From Candidatus Thiodiazotropha sp. (ex Codakia rugifera) (GTDB lineage Bacteria > Pseudomonadota > Gammaproteobacteria > Chromatiales > Chromatiaceae): 64,000 nt of DNA. Below are positions 17,183 through 27,906 of the stretch, one piece after another. The position numbers and the translations under genes are program-made. The stretch spans positions 413,302 to 477,301 of the forward strand of contig JAHXHN010000002.1 of assembly GCA_025656675.1 (NCBI GenBank). Direction: 5' to 3'. Position 1 is the stretch's first letter, and each line of letters starts with the position of its first letter. The notes beneath the pieces are model-generated. The model saw only the letters and a list, made by a program, of their open reading frames with translations, was not told the origin of the DNA and did no database searches.

Positions 17183-17974
17183 ATGCGAATACTGAAAAAC
17201 GTGTTTTCATTATTGGTTTGCTGCTTTCTGGTGATTTCATGCACCACGTTACGTCACAGCAAAACCGTGAAGGTCAATAATGAGAGAGTTGCCTATGCCA
17301 CTCTTGGAGAGGGGCCTTTGACGATTGTCCTCGAAGCGGGTTTGGGTGACGGGATGGGGAGTTGGGATGGGATCTTTGAAGCGTTGTCATCTATCACAAA
17401 AGTGTTTGCCTATAGCCGACCGGGCTATACACCCAGCAGTGCAACATCAAGGCCTCGCACTGCTGAGCAGATCGTTGACGATCTTCGTCAGCTATTGAAA
17501 AGCTCAGAGCATTCTCCACCCTATGTTTTAGTCGGTCACTCTTTGGGTGGTCTCTATATGCTCAATTATGTTGAGCGTTTTCCCGAGGAGGTGGCTGGTG
17601 TGGTGTTGGTAGATGCACGTCATCCCCTATTGACTCAAGCCTGCCTTGAACAGGGACTCTCCCAATGTAATCTGCCGTCGGTCATGTATGCACTACTGCC
17701 ATCCCACGTTAAACGTGAATATGATGACGCACAACAAACCAAAATACCTGTAACGATGGGTGATACGCCGCTTGCGGTTATCAGCAGGGCACCACACCAG
17801 GGTCAGGAATCGGATGCCTGGCAGACATTGTGGCACGAAATGCAGGTTGGTCTGTCCGAGCTAAGCGAAAGGAGTCAACATCTGATCGCCGAGCGTGCAG
17901 GTCACTATGTCCATAAGGAGGAGTCTGAGAGAGTCATTGAAGGTGTTAATTGGGTTGTGTCTCATTGGCGTTAG
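17183..17974 (+). CDS. Alpha/beta-hydrolase lipoprotein
   Basis: This 263-residue hydrolase has a lipoprotein signal (LVCCFLVISC, lipid on Cys20), so it is likely membrane-attached in the periplasm. The nucleophile elbow is VGHSLGG, the catalytic Asp is likely in VVLVDARHP, and a late His is in ERAGHYVHKEE. The start has a weak AAGG ribosome site. The substrate is unknown (esterase or peptidase type). It stands alone between the exporter module and carA. Confidence 0.82.
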   Translation: MRILKNVFSLLVCCFLVISCTTLRHSKTVKVNNERVAYATLGEGPLTIVLEAGLGDGMGSWDGIFEALSSITKVFAYSRPGYTPSSATSRPRTAEQIVDDLRQLLKSSEHSPPYVLVGHSLGGLYMLNYVERFPEEVAGVVLVDARHPLLTQACLEQGLSQCNLPSVMYALLPSHVKREYDDAQQTKIPVTMGDTPLAVISRAPHQGQESDAWQTLWHEMQVGLSELSERSQHLIAERAGHYVHKEESERVIEGVNWVVSHWR

Positions 17975-18397
17975 TTGATACCCATTCAAAGGAGCGATAT
18001 TGAGTTAGTCGATGTGATGCTCCGTTTGATGAAACTGACTGTTATAGCGAGTCGTCACTATTGTCCAGAGCCCGGGATAGGTCGGTCGTATGATGATTGG
18101 TTGGTAGTGTGAGATTTGGTCATGTCCTTTGTGAGGTTCGGGTTGTATTACTATAATGTTGATAGGGTTTGTTCTCTCGCACTGCAGCAGCAAAACCAAG
18201 CCGACTACGGTCTGAAACCAAAGACTCGGGTGGAAGACAACCCTGTCTAGTCAATTTTAGATCCCCCCCGGGATCTCCTCTGTGAAATTGGCTTCAGAAC
18301 GATAGACAGCTTCGCCACCCATCAGTACAATATCCCTCCAATCAGTTCGGGGTGTCTCAGTAATCGACTCCCGAAGCCAACTGTTCTCATATTGTAT
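17975..18397 (+). other. Non-coding stretch upstream of carA
   Basis: This 420-base gap has no convincing gene on either strand. The last 100 bases contain a hairpin candidate (TTCGGG at about 18344 with CCCGAA near 18371) directly before the GC-rich terminator at 18398, so the distal part is probably the carA leader. The region that would hold dapB in many relatives is absent. Confidence 0.5.
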
Positions 18398-18428
18398 GGG
18401 GCAGGCACTTTGTGGCCTGCCCCTTTTT
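18398..18428 (+). terminator. Intrinsic terminator / possible attenuator in the carA leader
   Basis: GGGGCAGGC pairs perfectly with GCCTGCCCC around an 8-base loop and is followed by TTTTT. It lies only 24 bases before the carA start codon, and the nearest upstream plus-strand gene ended over 400 bases earlier. A terminator here would more naturally act on the carA leader transcript than on the upstream gene, so attenuation of carAB is plausible. Confidence 0.75.
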
Positions 18429-18451
18429 GCACGCCTGTAACGGAGAGATTC

Positions 18452-19606
18452 TTGAGAAAACCAGCAGTTCTGGTCCTAGAGGATGGCAGCCAATTCAGGG
18501 GTGAGGCCATCGGTGCTGAGGGACAAACCGTCGGTGAGGTGGTCTTTAATACCGCCATGACCGGTTATCAGGAGATACTCACCGATCCCTCCTATTGCCA
18601 GCAGATCGTTACCCTGACCTATCCTCATATCGGCAATACCGGTATCAATCAGGAGGATGAGGAATCGGGGCATATCCATGCAGCAGGTCTGGTGATTCGG
18701 GATCTTCCTCTCATTACCAGCAATTGGCGCTCGGAAGCTTCTCTTGAAAGCTATCTGCAACGAAACGGCATCATTGCTATTGCGGGTATCGATACCCGCA
18801 AATTGACCCGTATTCTGCGTGAAAAGGGTGCACAGAATGGCTGCATCCTTGCAGGCGACGGACTCGATGAACAGGCAGCGCTGAAAATGGCACAAGGTTT
18901 TCCAGGGCTTAAGGGCATGGACCTGGCCAAAGAGGTGACCACATCTATACCCTATGAGTGGGCACAGGGAAGCTGGTCACTGGAAGACGGACTGCCCGAA
19001 GCGGAGCACCCAGTTGATGAGAAGCTTCCCTACCATGTGGTGGCCTACGATTACGGCGTCAAACGTAACATCCTGCGCATGTTGACGGACCGTGGCTGCC
19101 GGATCACCGTGGTACCGGCACAGATGCCTGCCGACGAGGTTATAGCCATGCAACCGGATGGGGTCTTTCTCTCCAACGGTCCGGGTGACCCGGAACCCTG
19201 TGAATACGCAATTGATTCGATTGCCCGGATTGTCGATACCGGTCTGCCGGTATTCGGCATCTGTCTTGGCCATCAGTTGTTGGCCTTAGCCTCTGGCGCC
19301 AAGACGGTAAAGATGAAGTTTGGTCATCACGGGGCGAATCATCCTGTACAGGACCTGGCCGATGGAACCGTCATGATCAGCAGTCAGAATCATGGATTTG
19401 CGGTTGACGAAGCGAGCTTGCCTGACCATCTGACCGCCATCCATCGATCACTCTTCGATGGCACATTGCAGGGCATTCATCGTACAGACAAGCCAGCCTT
19501 CAGCTTTCAGGGGCACCCTGAGGCAAGTCCGGGACCTCATGATGTAGCGCCGGTCTTTGATCATTTTATCGAGTTGATAAAGGAAAGCGATTCAAGCCGC
19601 GAATAG
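18452..19606 (+). CDS. carA: Carbamoyl-phosphate synthase small (glutaminase) subunit
   Basis: CarA releases ammonia from glutamine and passes it to CarB, for arginine and pyrimidine synthesis. From the TTG at 18452 (ribosome site GGAGAG) the protein has 384 residues, the usual length; an in-frame start at 18392 would run through the terminator hairpin and is rejected. The glutaminase triad is visible as the Cys in GICLGHQL and the His and Glu in GHPEASPG. The last codons (AGC CGC GAA TAG) lie in the repeat element that follows, so the C-terminus ends with residues supplied by an insertion. Confidence 0.94.
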   Translation: MRKPAVLVLEDGSQFRGEAIGAEGQTVGEVVFNTAMTGYQEILTDPSYCQQIVTLTYPHIGNTGINQEDEESGHIHAAGLVIRDLPLITSNWRSEASLESYLQRNGIIAIAGIDTRKLTRILREKGAQNGCILAGDGLDEQAALKMAQGFPGLKGMDLAKEVTTSIPYEWAQGSWSLEDGLPEAEHPVDEKLPYHVVAYDYGVKRNILRMLTDRGCRITVVPAQMPADEVIAMQPDGVFLSNGPGDPEPCEYAIDSIARIVDTGLPVFGICLGHQLLALASGAKTVKMKFGHHGANHPVQDLADGTVMISSQNHGFAVDEASLPDHLTAIHRSLFDGTLQGIHRTDKPAFSFQGHPEASPGPHDVAPVFDHFIELIKESDSSRE

Positions 19607-20053
19607 ACGCAAATCAAAGCAAATGGACGCAGATAAACTAAAAGGATTTCGCAACGGGTCATCGGGTATGTCTACACGGTCGGCAATGAATTGGGGCCGG
19701 GATTTCTAGAGAGTGTGTATGAGAATGCACTCTGTGTGGAATTGGTTGGAAAAGGCCTTGTGGTGAGCGTCAGAAACAGTTGAACGTGATCTACAAGGGT
19801 GAGGTTGTTGGAAAGTTTTTCGCAGATATTCTTGTTGAAAACTGCTTACTATTGGAACTGAAGGCGGTTGCAAGACTGTCACCAGAACACAAGGCTCAAG
19901 TCATCAGTTATGTAAAGGCAACAGGTTTGAATGTTTTGCTGCTGATTAATTTCGGAAAACCAAGAACCGAGATCAGGCGCATCGTCTGGCAGCATGATGA
20001 TTCGAAAGTGATTTAGCGAAAATTTGCGGTGATTAGCGTCCATTTGCGGCTAA
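19596..20053. repeat. Repeat-bounded element between carA and carB
   Basis: The left boundary, starting GCCGCGAATAGACGC, and the right boundary, ending GCGTCCATTTGCGGC, are inverted, with internal AAATGGACGC/GCGTCCATTT pairs. They enclose a broken GxxExxY-type gene. Such genes are commonly bracketed by repeats of this kind, which suggests a small mobile or passively spread unit. A related inverted pair lies between nuoK and nuoL. The element begins inside carA and supplies its stop codon. Confidence 0.7.
19640..20016 (+). pseudogene. Frameshifted GxxExxY-family protein (PD-(D/E)XK-like)
   Basis: Two frames together give a GxxExxY protein. The first part encodes RVIGYVYTVGNELGPGFLES followed by VYENALCVELVGKGL. 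The second, from about 19765, encodes ERQKQLNVIYKGEVVGKFFA then DILVENCLLLELKAV and ends NFGKPRTEIRRIVWQHDD. The change from the first frame to the second occurs near 19760-19775, within GTGAGCGTCAGAAACAGTTG. No in-frame start fits the first part, so the 5' end is also damaged. Family function is not established. Confidence 0.8.
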
Positions 20054-20073
20054 TATAATTTGACGGTTGTTAC

Positions 20074-23000
20074 ATGCCAAAACGTACAGACATACAAAGC
20101 ATCATGATCATTGGCGCCGGTCCGATTGTAATCGGTCAGGCGTGTGAATTCGATTACTCCGGCGCACAGGCGTGCAAGGCGTTGAGAGAGGAGGGTTACC
20201 GGGTCATTCTGGTTAATTCGAATCCAGCCACCATCATGACCGATCCGGACATGGCGGATGCCATCTACATCGAGCCGATCACCTGGCAAACACTGGAACG
20301 GATTATCGAGAAGGAGCGTCCGCAAGCCCTGTTGCCAACCATGGGAGGACAGACTGCCCTCAATTCAGCCCTCGATCTGGTGCGTGAAGGGGTGCTTGAG
20401 AAGTACGGCGTAGAGATGGTTGGTGCCTCCCGGGAGGCGATCGACAAGGCCGAGGATCGGGATCTGTTTCGTCAGGCGATGCGCAAGATCGGCCTCGACA
20501 TGCCCCGTTCCGTGATTGCCCATAGTCTGGAAGAGGCGCTTCAGGTACAGGTGCAGATCGGATTCCCTGCGATTATCCGACCCTCATTTACGATGGGGGG
20601 AAGTGGTGGCGGTATCGCCTATAACTCAGAGGAGTTTGTGGAGATCTGCGAGCGTGGACTGGACCTGTCTCCAACCAGTGAGTTGTTGATCGAAGAGTCA
20701 ATCCTCGGCTGGAAAGAGTATGAGATGGAGGTGGTGCGTGACAAACAGGATAACTGCATCATTATCTGCTCTATCGAAAACCTTGATCCCATGGGTGTCC
20801 ATACCGGTGACTCCATCACGGTTGCGCCGGCGCAGACCCTGACTGACAAGGAGTATCAGATCATGCGCAACGCCTCCCTGGCGGTATTGCGTGAGATCGG
20901 TGTTGAGACCGGTGGTTCGAACGTACAATTTGCCATCAATCCGGAAAATGGGCGGATGATCATCATTGAGATGAACCCCCGAGTCTCCCGCTCCTCTGCG
21001 CTGGCCTCCAAGGCAACTGGTTTTCCCATCGCAAAAGTGGCGGCCAAGCTGGCTGTCGGATATACCCTGGATGAACTACAGAATGAGATAACAGGCGGTG
21101 CCACACCCGCCTCCTTCGAACCCAGTATCGATTACGTGGTAACCAAGATACCGCGTTTCGCCTTCGAAAAATTCCCCCAGGCCGATGACCGCCTTACGAC
21201 CCAGATGAAGTCAGTTGGGGAAGTGATGGCGATTGGACGGACCTTCCAGGAATCGCTGCAGAAGGCATTGCGAGGGCTGGAAATCGGAAAATATGGCCTG
21301 AATGAGATTCTGGATCTCAGTGAACAGGATGTACGGGACACCCTGGTACGGGAGATCCGATTGCCTGGACCTGAGCGGCTATGGTATGTGGCGGAGTGCT
21401 TTCGCTATGGCATGAGTCTGGAAGAGATATTTGATATCTGCGCCATCGATCCCTGGTTCCTGGTGCAGATCGAGGAGTTGATCAATATCGAGCGTGAGAT
21501 CTCCGGGCAGGGTCTGGAGGGGCTGGACCGGGACCGTCTGTTAGCGCTGAAACGAAAAGGCTTTGCAGATAGACGTATTGCTGAGTTGGTTGATACCAGC
21601 GAAGCGGAAATCCGCAAACAGCGTCATGCGGCTGGGATTAGACCGGTCTTCAAGCGTGTTGATACCTGTGCGGCTGAGTTTGCTACCAGTACAGCCTATA
21701 TGTACTCCACTTATGAAGAGGAGTGTGAGGCACAACCGAGTGATCGTAAAAAGATCATGGTATTGGGTGGCGGTCCTAACCGAATCGGTCAGGGTATCGA
21801 ATTCGACTACTGTTGCGTCCATGCAGCCTTTGCCATGCGCGAGGATGGATACGAGACAATCATGGTCAACTGTAACCCGGAGACGGTTTCCACTGACTAT
21901 GACACTTCGGACCGGCTCTATTTTGAACCCCTGACACTGGAAGATGTGCTGGAAGTGATTAACAAGGAGCAACCTGTCGGGGTGATTGTTCAATATGGAG
22001 GACAAACACCGCTTAAGCTGGCAAATGACCTTGAGGCTGCGGGTGCGCCTATTATAGGCACCAGTCCTGATTCCATCGATCTCGCTGAGGATCGAGAGCG
22101 TTTCCAACAACTTGTCGAAAAACTCAATCTCAAGCAACCACCGAACCGAACCGCAAGAGATCCCGAGAGTGCAGTACTCCTTGCCGAAGAGATCGGATAC
22201 CCTCTGGTTGTGCGTCCCTCATATGTTTTGGGTGGTCGTGCCATGGAGATTGTCTATCATGAGAGTGAACTGCGCCGTTACATGCGTGAAGCAGTCAGTG
22301 TCTCCAACGACTCACCGGTACTGCTCGATCGCTTCCTGGATGATGCCATTGAGGTTGATATCGACGCCATCTGTGATGGTAAGGATGTGCTTATCGGCGG
22401 CATCATGGAGCATATCGAACAAGCGGGTGTCCATTCCGGAGACTCAGCCTGTTCGCTACCGCCCTATACCTTATCGGCTGCAGTTCAGGACCGGATGCGT
22501 GAACAGATGCGGAAATTAGCCCGGGAGCTGAAGGTGGTTGGACTGATGAATGCCCAGTTCGCCATCAAGGACAACCAGATCTACCTGTTGGAAGTCAATC
22601 CCCGTGCTTCACGGACCGTACCCTTTGTCTCCAAAGCGACGGGTGTACAGCTGGCCAAAGTGGCTGCTCGCTGTATGGCGGGCATCAGTTTGCAGCAGCA
22701 GGGCATTACCAAAGAGGTGATTCCGGAGAACTATTTTGTCAAGGAAGCTGTCTTCCCCTTTGTGAAGTTTCCTGGTGTGGATACTGTGTTGGGACCAGAG
22801 ATGAAATCCACAGGTGAAGTGATGGGTGTTGGCAGGACCTTTGGCGAGGCTTACAACAAGTCAATATTGGGAGCGGGTTACGAACTGCCCCAGGGTGGAC
22901 GAGCCTTGCTGAGCGTACGTAACGAGGACAAGGTGAGAGCGGTTCAAGTGGCTGAGGATCTGCTGCAGCTGGGCTTTACTATCAGTGCCACGGGAGGTAC

Positions 23001-23283
23001 ATGTAAAGCGATTCAGGATGCAGGTCTTGAATGCACTCGGGTTAACAAGGTTATGGAAGGGCGGCCCCATATTGTCGATTCAATCAAGAACAATGAAGTC
23101 AACTTCATCATCAACACCACGGAGGGGGCACAAGCCATTGCTGACTCCGCAGAGATCCGTCGCGCTACACTGCAACACAAGGTCAACTACACCACCACGA
23201 TATCCGGTGCTGAAGCAACCTGTCTGGCACTGAAACAGTTGGATGACCTCAGCGTAAACCGACTACAGGATCTACATCAATAA
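20074..23283 (+). CDS. carB: Carbamoyl-phosphate synthase large subunit
   Basis: CarB makes carbamoyl phosphate from bicarbonate, ammonia and two ATP in the cytoplasm. The 1069 residues show the internal duplication: two ATP-grasp halves, each opening with the same type of loop ([17 protein letters not shown] and [15 protein letters not shown]), an oligomerisation segment, and the C-terminal allosteric MGS-like domain ([18 protein letters not shown]). The length is normal. It is separated from carA by a 460-bp repeat element, yet no terminator is evident, so read-through from carA is likely. Confidence 0.96.
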   Translation: MPKRTDIQSIMIIGAGPIVIGQACEFDYSGAQACKALREEGYRVILVNSNPATIMTDPDMADAIYIEPITWQTLERIIEKERPQALLPTMGGQTALNSALDLVREGVLEKYGVEMVGASREAIDKAEDRDLFRQAMRKIGLDMPRSVIAHSLEEALQVQVQIGFPAIIRPSFTMGGSGGGIAYNSEEFVEICERGLDLSPTSELLIEESILGWKEYEMEVVRDKQDNCIIICSIENLDPMGVHTGDSITVAPAQTLTDKEYQIMRNASLAVLREIGVETGGSNVQFAINPENGRMIIIEMNPRVSRSSALASKATGFPIAKVAAKLAVGYTLDELQNEITGGATPASFEPSIDYVVTKIPRFAFEKFPQADDRLTTQMKSVGEVMAIGRTFQESLQKALRGLEIGKYGLNEILDLSEQDVRDTLVREIRLPGPERLWYVAECFRYGMSLEEIFDICAIDPWFLVQIEELINIEREISGQGLEGLDRDRLLALKRKGFADRRIAELVDTSEAEIRKQRHAAGIRPVFKRVDTCAAEFATSTAYMYSTYEEECEAQPSDRKKIMVLGGGPNRIGQGIEFDYCCVHAAFAMREDGYETIMVNCNPETVSTDYDTSDRLYFEPLTLEDVLEVINKEQPVGVIVQYGGQTPLKLANDLEAAGAPIIGTSPDSIDLAEDRERFQQLVEKLNLKQPPNRTARDPESAVLLAEEIGYPLVVRPSYVLGGRAMEIVYHESELRRYMREAVSVSNDSPVLLDRFLDDAIEVDIDAICDGKDVLIGGIMEHIEQAGVHSGDSACSLPPYTLSAAVQDRMREQMRKLARELKVVGLMNAQFAIKDNQIYLLEVNPRASRTVPFVSKATGVQLAKVAARCMAGISLQQQGITKEVIPENYFVKEAVFPFVKFPGVDTVLGPEMKSTGEVMGVGRTFGEAYNKSILGAGYELPQGGRALLSVRNEDKVRAVQVAEDLLQLGFTISATGGTCKAIQDAGLECTRVNKVMEGRPHIVDSIKNNEVNFIINTTEGAQAIADSAEIRRATLQHKVNYTTTISGAEATCLALKQLDDLSVNRLQDLHQ

Positions 23284-23308
23284 TGACAGGATTTAGAGGA
23301 ATCATGAG

Positions 23309-23785
23309 ATGAGTAAGGTACCACTGACAGCGAGAGGTGCTGCCAAGCTGCAAGAGGAACTCAAGCAGTTGAAAAGTACCGAACGCCCGAAAGTCATTAA
23401 GGCCATTGCAGAAGCCAGGGAGCATGGGGACCTGAAGGAGAATGCGGAATACCATGCGGCACGAGAGCAGCAAAGCTTTGTCGAGGGTCGTATCAAGGAT
23501 ATCGAAGGTAAACTTTCACATGCCCAGATCATTGATGTCACCACGCTGAATGCGGGAGGGAAAGTCGTTTTCGGTGCAACAGTGGTGGTATTGGAATTGG
23601 ATAATGACGAGGAGTTCACTTACCAGATTGTTGGTGATGATGAGGCTGATATCAAGAGTGGACTGATCTCAGTCAGCTCTCCGATTGCACGTGCCTTGAT
23701 CGGTAAACAGGAAGGAGATGATGTCTTCCTTAACACCCCAGGTGGCGCAAGAGAGTTTGAGATTCTGGAAGTAAGGTACGAATAA
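23309..23785 (+). CDS. greA: Transcription elongation factor GreA
   Basis: GreA rescues backtracked RNA polymerase by stimulating cleavage of the nascent RNA. The 158-residue protein has the N-terminal coiled coil ([20 protein letters not shown] with [19 protein letters not shown]) carrying the acidic tip residues, then the FKBP-like C-terminal domain. It starts 25 bases after carB and is in the standard position. Confidence 0.96.
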   Translation: MSKVPLTARGAAKLQEELKQLKSTERPKVIKAIAEAREHGDLKENAEYHAAREQQSFVEGRIKDIEGKLSHAQIIDVTTLNAGGKVVFGATVVVLELDNDEEFTYQIVGDDEADIKSGLISVSSPIARALIGKQEGDDVFLNTPGGAREFEILEVRYE

Positions 23786-23787
23786 CG

Positions 23788-23912
23788 GTTAATTTTAAAT
23801 TATGAATGTTGAATTTTGAAATAATGAGTGTGCTATGCACACGGTAGTTTTATTAAAAAAATTGTGAGCAAAGTAAACACCTAAATTCACAATTCAACAT
23901 TCAAAATTAAAC
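23788..23912. repeat. AT-rich inverted repeat between convergent greA and yhbY
   Basis: The left arm (about 23790-23835: TTAATTTTAAATTATGAATG, then TTGAATTTTGAA) and the right arm (about 23880-23912, reverse-complement TTTAATTTTGAATGTTGAAT) are imperfect inverted copies around a short centre containing GTGTGCTATGCACAC. It sits in the gap between convergent genes, where its hairpin might also stop transcription. A single arm occurs at 17059-17105. Confidence 0.55.
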
Positions 23913-24203
23913 AACGATTCGGTTTTTCTTTTTCTTCGGATTGGCCCGATAGAAAATGGCCACGCGTCCAATGATCTGAACCAACTCAGCGGATAGATGC
24001 TCTACAATTTTATTACTGAGCTGTTCACGGTCGGTTTTATCTGCACCAGCAAGCTTTATCTTAACCAGCTCATGGGTGTTAAGGGTGATATCTATTTCAT
24101 TGAGAACACTGTCACTCAGACCATGTTGGCCGATGATGACAACAGGTTTGAGGTGATGGGCAAGCTTTTTCAGGGCCCGGTTTTGTGCGCTAGTGAGCGG
24201 CAT
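23910..24203 (-). CDS. yhbY: Ribosome-assembly RNA-binding protein YhbY
   Basis: YhbY is a CRM-domain protein associated with 50S ribosome assembly. From the ATG at 24203 (MPLTSAQNRALKKLAHHLKP) it has about 98 residues, the family's usual size. The CRM GxxG-type loop is in VVIIGQHGLSDSVL. A start at 24266 would add 21 residues that do not belong to the family. The C-terminus is very basic (NPKKKKNR). It is divergent from rlmE. The stop codon lies at about 23907-23909. Confidence 0.92.
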
Positions 24204-24305
24204 ATCAATCGCCTTGTTTGAATTAGGGAGGCGGATTCTATCCCGTTTCCTTACTGGGCGAAACATCCGGGATAGACGATTGACTCATAAAGGCTCTGCA
24301 GTGTC

Positions 24306-24944
24306 ATGAAACGAAGTAAAAGTAGTCGACAATGGCTTGATCGCCATTTTAACGACGAATATGTCAAGAAGGCCCAAAAAGCGGGCTATCGTTCACGTGC
24401 AGCCTTCAAGTTATTGGAAATCCAGGAAAAGGATAACATTATCAAGCCTGGGATGAGAGTAGTGGACCTCGGTGCCGCCCCGGGAGGATGGAGTCAGATT
24501 GCCAGGGATTTAGTGGGGGAGAAGGGGCAGGTGCTGGCGTTGGATATTTTACCAATGGACCCGATTGCCGGTGTGGATTTCATTCAAGGGGATTTTCGAG
24601 AGCCTCAGCCCTTGGAGGAGATGAGAAAATGGTTGGCTGGAGAACCCGTTGACCTTGTAATTTCCGATATGGCGCCCAATGTTACAGGTATGGCTAGCGT
24701 TGATCAGCCTCGCGCCATCTATCTTTGCGAACTGGCACTCGAATTTGCACGGGAAGTACTCAAGCCAGGAGGCCATTTTGTCGCTAAGGTATTCCAGGGC
24801 GAGGGGTTTGATGCCTATTTGAAGGAACTCCGTGGTGATTTTCGCCGTGTAGTGAGCCGGAAACCCAGCTCCTCCAGGGCAAAAAGCCGCGAGGTCTATC
24901 TGGTAGCGGGGAACTTTAAGATAGTGTACCGTACCAACCAGTAA
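24306..24944 (+). CDS. rlmE: 23S rRNA (uridine-2'-O)-methyltransferase
   Basis: RlmE (FtsJ/RrmJ) methylates U2552 of 23S rRNA in the peptidyl-transferase centre. The 212 residues include SAM-binding motif [11 protein letters not shown], the Asp of SDMAPN and the Lys in [12 protein letters not shown], giving the K-D-K-E catalytic set with an N-terminal Lys (RSRAAFKL). The order rlmE-ftsH is the normal one. Confidence 0.96.
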   Translation: MKRSKSSRQWLDRHFNDEYVKKAQKAGYRSRAAFKLLEIQEKDNIIKPGMRVVDLGAAPGGWSQIARDLVGEKGQVLALDILPMDPIAGVDFIQGDFREPQPLEEMRKWLAGEPVDLVISDMAPNVTGMASVDQPRAIYLCELALEFAREVLKPGGHFVAKVFQGEGFDAYLKELRGDFRRVVSRKPSSSRAKSREVYLVAGNFKIVYRTNQ

Positions 24945-24968
24945 ATCCTATAAATCAGTTATTTGCAC

Positions 24969-24974
24969 TATAAT
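24969..24974 (+). promoter_or_regulatory. Candidate -10 element upstream of ftsH
   Basis: A perfect TATAAT lies 140 bases before ftsH, but the expected -35 position has no good hexamer. It may be a promoter for the ftsH-folP-glmM genes with help from TTTGCAC just ahead of it; support is weak. Confidence 0.35.
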
Positions 24975-25112
24975 GTAAGGTTTTTTCGGGGTATGACTGA
25001 AATCCATGGTCCGGTGTTCCAGGTCTTGGATTGAATAACCCGACATGCAGATGCCAAAGCGGAAAGTAGTTTCCGGTGACTACCGGGACTCATATTAAGA
25101 GGTTTTTACGTT

Positions 25113-27044
25113 TTGAACGACATGGCAAAAAATTTGATTCTCTGGGTGGTGATCGCCATCGTATTGATGACGGTCTTTAATAATTTTTCCACCACCCAGC
25201 CAAAGGCTCAACCGATGAGCTATTCCGAGTTCATCATCAATGTTAAGTCAGGACAGGTCAAGGATGTCGAGTTCAGCGGCAATGGCCGCGACATCAATGG
25301 TACCTTGGCCTCGGGCCAGCATTTTTCCACCTATAGCCCAGGTGACGATATGCTGGTGAGTGACTTGCTTAACAGCAATGTAGAGATCAAGGCAACCCCG
25401 CCTGAAAAACCCTCCCTGTTGATGAATATTCTGATCAACTGGTTCCCTTTGTTTGTATTGATCGGTTTATGGATATTCTTCATGCGCCAGATGCAGGGTG
25501 GCGGAGCAGGCCGGGGCGCCATGTCATTCGGCAAAAGCAAAGCCAGGATGCTCAGTGAGGATCAGGTCAAGGTGACATTCAACGACGTTGCCGGTGTGGA
25601 AGAGGCCAAGGAGGAGGTCTCCGAAATGGTAGACTTTCTTCGTGATCCATCCAAGTTTCAGAAGCTCGGCGGCAAGATACCCAAAGGTGTATTGATGGTC
25701 GGGTCACCGGGTACCGGTAAAACCCTGCTCGCCAAGGCTATCGCCGGTGAGGCCAAAGTGCCTTTCTTCACGATCTCGGGTTCAGATTTTGTAGAAATGT
25801 TCGTCGGTGTCGGTGCTTCCCGTGTGCGCGATATGTTCGAGCAGGCGAAGAAGCATGCGCCCTGCATCATCTTTATCGATGAGATTGACGCGGTAGGCCG
25901 TCATCGTGGCGCAGGACTTGGTGGTGGTCATGATGAGCGTGAGCAAACCCTTAATCAACTGCTGGTAGAGATGGATGGTTTCGAGGGTAACGAGGGCGTT
26001 ATTGTTATCGCTGCGACAAACCGCCCGGATGTGTTGGATCCGGCATTATTGCGCCCCGGCCGCTTTGATCGTCAGGTGGTCGTACCCTTACCCGATGTAC
26101 GTGGCCGTGAGCAGATTCTCAAGGTCCATCTACGTAAAGTGGCGGCCTCTGAAAACGTTAAGCCCGGTATCATCGCCCGTGGTACACCCGGTTTCTCTGG
26201 TGCTGATCTGGCCAATCTGGTGAATGAAGCGGCACTGTTTGCCGCACGCGCCAACAAGACACTGGTCAGTATGGAGGAGATGGAGAAGGCCAAGGACAAG
26301 ATCATGATGGGTACTGAACGTCGTACCATGGTGATGAGTGAGGATGAGAAAAAACTGACCGCCTATCATGAGTCCGGGCACGCGATTGTAGGACGACTGG
26401 TGCCATCTCATGATCCGGTTTACAAGGTCAGTATCATTCCCCGTGGACGAGCCCTGGGTGTGACGATGTTTCTGCCTGAAGCCGATCGTTACAGTTACAG
26501 CAAAGAGCACCTGGAGAGTCAGATATCCAGTCTGTTCGGTGGGCGCATTGCCGAGGAACTGGTTTTTGGCATCGATAAGGTGACAACAGGAGCCTCCAAC
26601 GATATCAAGCGAGCCACGGAACTCGCCCGCAATATGGTTACCAAATGGGGGCTTTCAGAGCGTCTGGGACCTCTCATGTACAGCGAGGAGGAAGAGGAGG
26701 TCTTTCTCGGTCGTTCAGTGACTCAGCACAAGAATGTCTCTGATGACACGGCACATACCATCGATGAGGAGATCAGAAATTTTATCGATCGCAATTACGA
26801 GCGTGCAGAGAAGATTCTCAACAACAATCTTGAGAAACTCCACATCATGGCCGATGCATTGATGAAATACGAGACCATTGATACTGAACAGATCAACGAC
26901 ATCATGAATGATAAGCCGCCTCGCCCACCTAAGGATTGGGTGGATAGTGATATCGATTCTGATGATGATACCCGACCTTCCGGTGAGTCTCCCTCATCAG
27001 ATGATGTTTCCGGTACTATCGGTGGACCTGCCGGTCAGCACTGA
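25113..27044 (+). CDS. ftsH: ATP-dependent zinc metalloprotease FtsH
   Basis: FtsH is the membrane-bound AAA+ protease that removes damaged membrane proteins and regulates LpxC and sigma-32 in relatives. The 643 residues contain two N-terminal membrane helices (about 5-22 and 103-122) around a periplasmic loop, Walker A GSPGTGKT, Walker B IIFIDEID, the arginine-finger region RPGRFDRQ and zinc motif HESGH near residue 420. The start is a TTG at 25113 (or the ATG 9 bases later); [11 protein letters not shown] is the usual N-terminus. The C-terminus is acidic and Pro/Ser-rich. Confidence 0.96.
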   Translation: MNDMAKNLILWVVIAIVLMTVFNNFSTTQPKAQPMSYSEFIINVKSGQVKDVEFSGNGRDINGTLASGQHFSTYSPGDDMLVSDLLNSNVEIKATPPEKPSLLMNILINWFPLFVLIGLWIFFMRQMQGGGAGRGAMSFGKSKARMLSEDQVKVTFNDVAGVEEAKEEVSEMVDFLRDPSKFQKLGGKIPKGVLMVGSPGTGKTLLAKAIAGEAKVPFFTISGSDFVEMFVGVGASRVRDMFEQAKKHAPCIIFIDEIDAVGRHRGAGLGGGHDEREQTLNQLLVEMDGFEGNEGVIVIAATNRPDVLDPALLRPGRFDRQVVVPLPDVRGREQILKVHLRKVAASENVKPGIIARGTPGFSGADLANLVNEAALFAARANKTLVSMEEMEKAKDKIMMGTERRTMVMSEDEKKLTAYHESGHAIVGRLVPSHDPVYKVSIIPRGRALGVTMFLPEADRYSYSKEHLESQISSLFGGRIAEELVFGIDKVTTGASNDIKRATELARNMVTKWGLSERLGPLMYSEEEEEVFLGRSVTQHKNVSDDTAHTIDEEIRNFIDRNYERAEKILNNNLEKLHIMADALMKYETIDTEQINDIMNDKPPRPPKDWVDSDIDSDDDTRPSGESPSSDDVSGTIGGPAGQH

Positions 27045-27055
27045 TAAGTAACTCA

Positions 27056-27889
27056 TTGATACTGGATTGTGCTGGAAAATCCCTTGACCTGGGTTCGCCC
27101 CAGGTCATGGGTATTCTCAACCTAACACCTGATTCCTTTTCTGACGGTGGGCGTTATTATCGCCCTGAAACCGCCTTGAGGCATGCCGTACAGATGGTGG
27201 ATGAGGGGGCGGCAATCATCGATATCGGTGGTGAGTCGACCCGTCCCGGTGCTCAACCGGTCACAGCTGAAGAGGAACTGGAGCGTGTCATCCCGGTGAT
27301 TGAAGCACTGGCAGAGAACATCCCTGTCCCTATCTCAATCGATACCAGCAAACCCTTGGTCATGCGTGAAGCGGTTTCTGCCGGTGCAGGAATGATCAAT
27401 GATGTGTTGGCGTTGCGTGAACAGGGGGCATTGCAGGCCGCTGCAGAAGTGGCTGTTCCCGTTTGTCTGATGCACATGCAGGGCAAACCGCGAACCATGC
27501 AAAATGCACCCTACTATGACCATGTTGTGGAAGAGGTCAAATCATTTCTACAGCAGCGCCTGGATGCTTGCGAATCGGCAGGTATCGATCGCCACAAGAT
27601 GGTAATTGATCCAGGATTTGGGTTTGGTAAAAGTCTGCAGCACAACCTGAAACTGCTTAATGAGCTGCACGCGCTGTGCTCGCTCAATGCACCTCTGTTG
27701 GTCGGTATTTCAAGAAAATCGATGATCGGGTCGCTACTTGGGGATGTATCAGTCGACCAACGCATCTTTGGTAGTATTGCTGCAGCGGTAGTTGCCGTTA
27801 TTGAGGGCGCTACTATTATCAGGGTGCACGATGTGCGTGAAACAGTTGAAGCCCTTAAGGTGGTATCCGCAGTCAGAGCCATCTCATAA
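27056..27889 (+). CDS. folP: Dihydropteroate synthase
   Basis: FolP condenses p-aminobenzoate with dihydropterin pyrophosphate in folate synthesis. The 277-residue protein has the two signatures [15 protein letters not shown] and [12 protein letters not shown], and later [11 protein letters not shown] and GISRKSMIG. The best start is a TTG 12 bases after the ftsH stop; no ATG fits. The ftsH-folP-glmM order supports co-transcription. Confidence 0.95.
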   Translation: MILDCAGKSLDLGSPQVMGILNLTPDSFSDGGRYYRPETALRHAVQMVDEGAAIIDIGGESTRPGAQPVTAEEELERVIPVIEALAENIPVPISIDTSKPLVMREAVSAGAGMINDVLALREQGALQAAAEVAVPVCLMHMQGKPRTMQNAPYYDHVVEEVKSFLQQRLDACESAGIDRHKMVIDPGFGFGKSLQHNLKLLNELHALCSLNAPLLVGISRKSMIGSLLGDVSVDQRIFGSIAAAVVAVIEGATIIRVHDVRETVEALKVVSAVRAIS

Positions 27890-27906
27890 ACAACGAGGAC
27901 AGTTTA

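Noticed and set aside
18392-18451. In-frame ATT/ATG-type extension of carA
   Set aside because: It would read through the terminator hairpin and add residues absent from the family; the TTG at 18452 has a good ribosome site.
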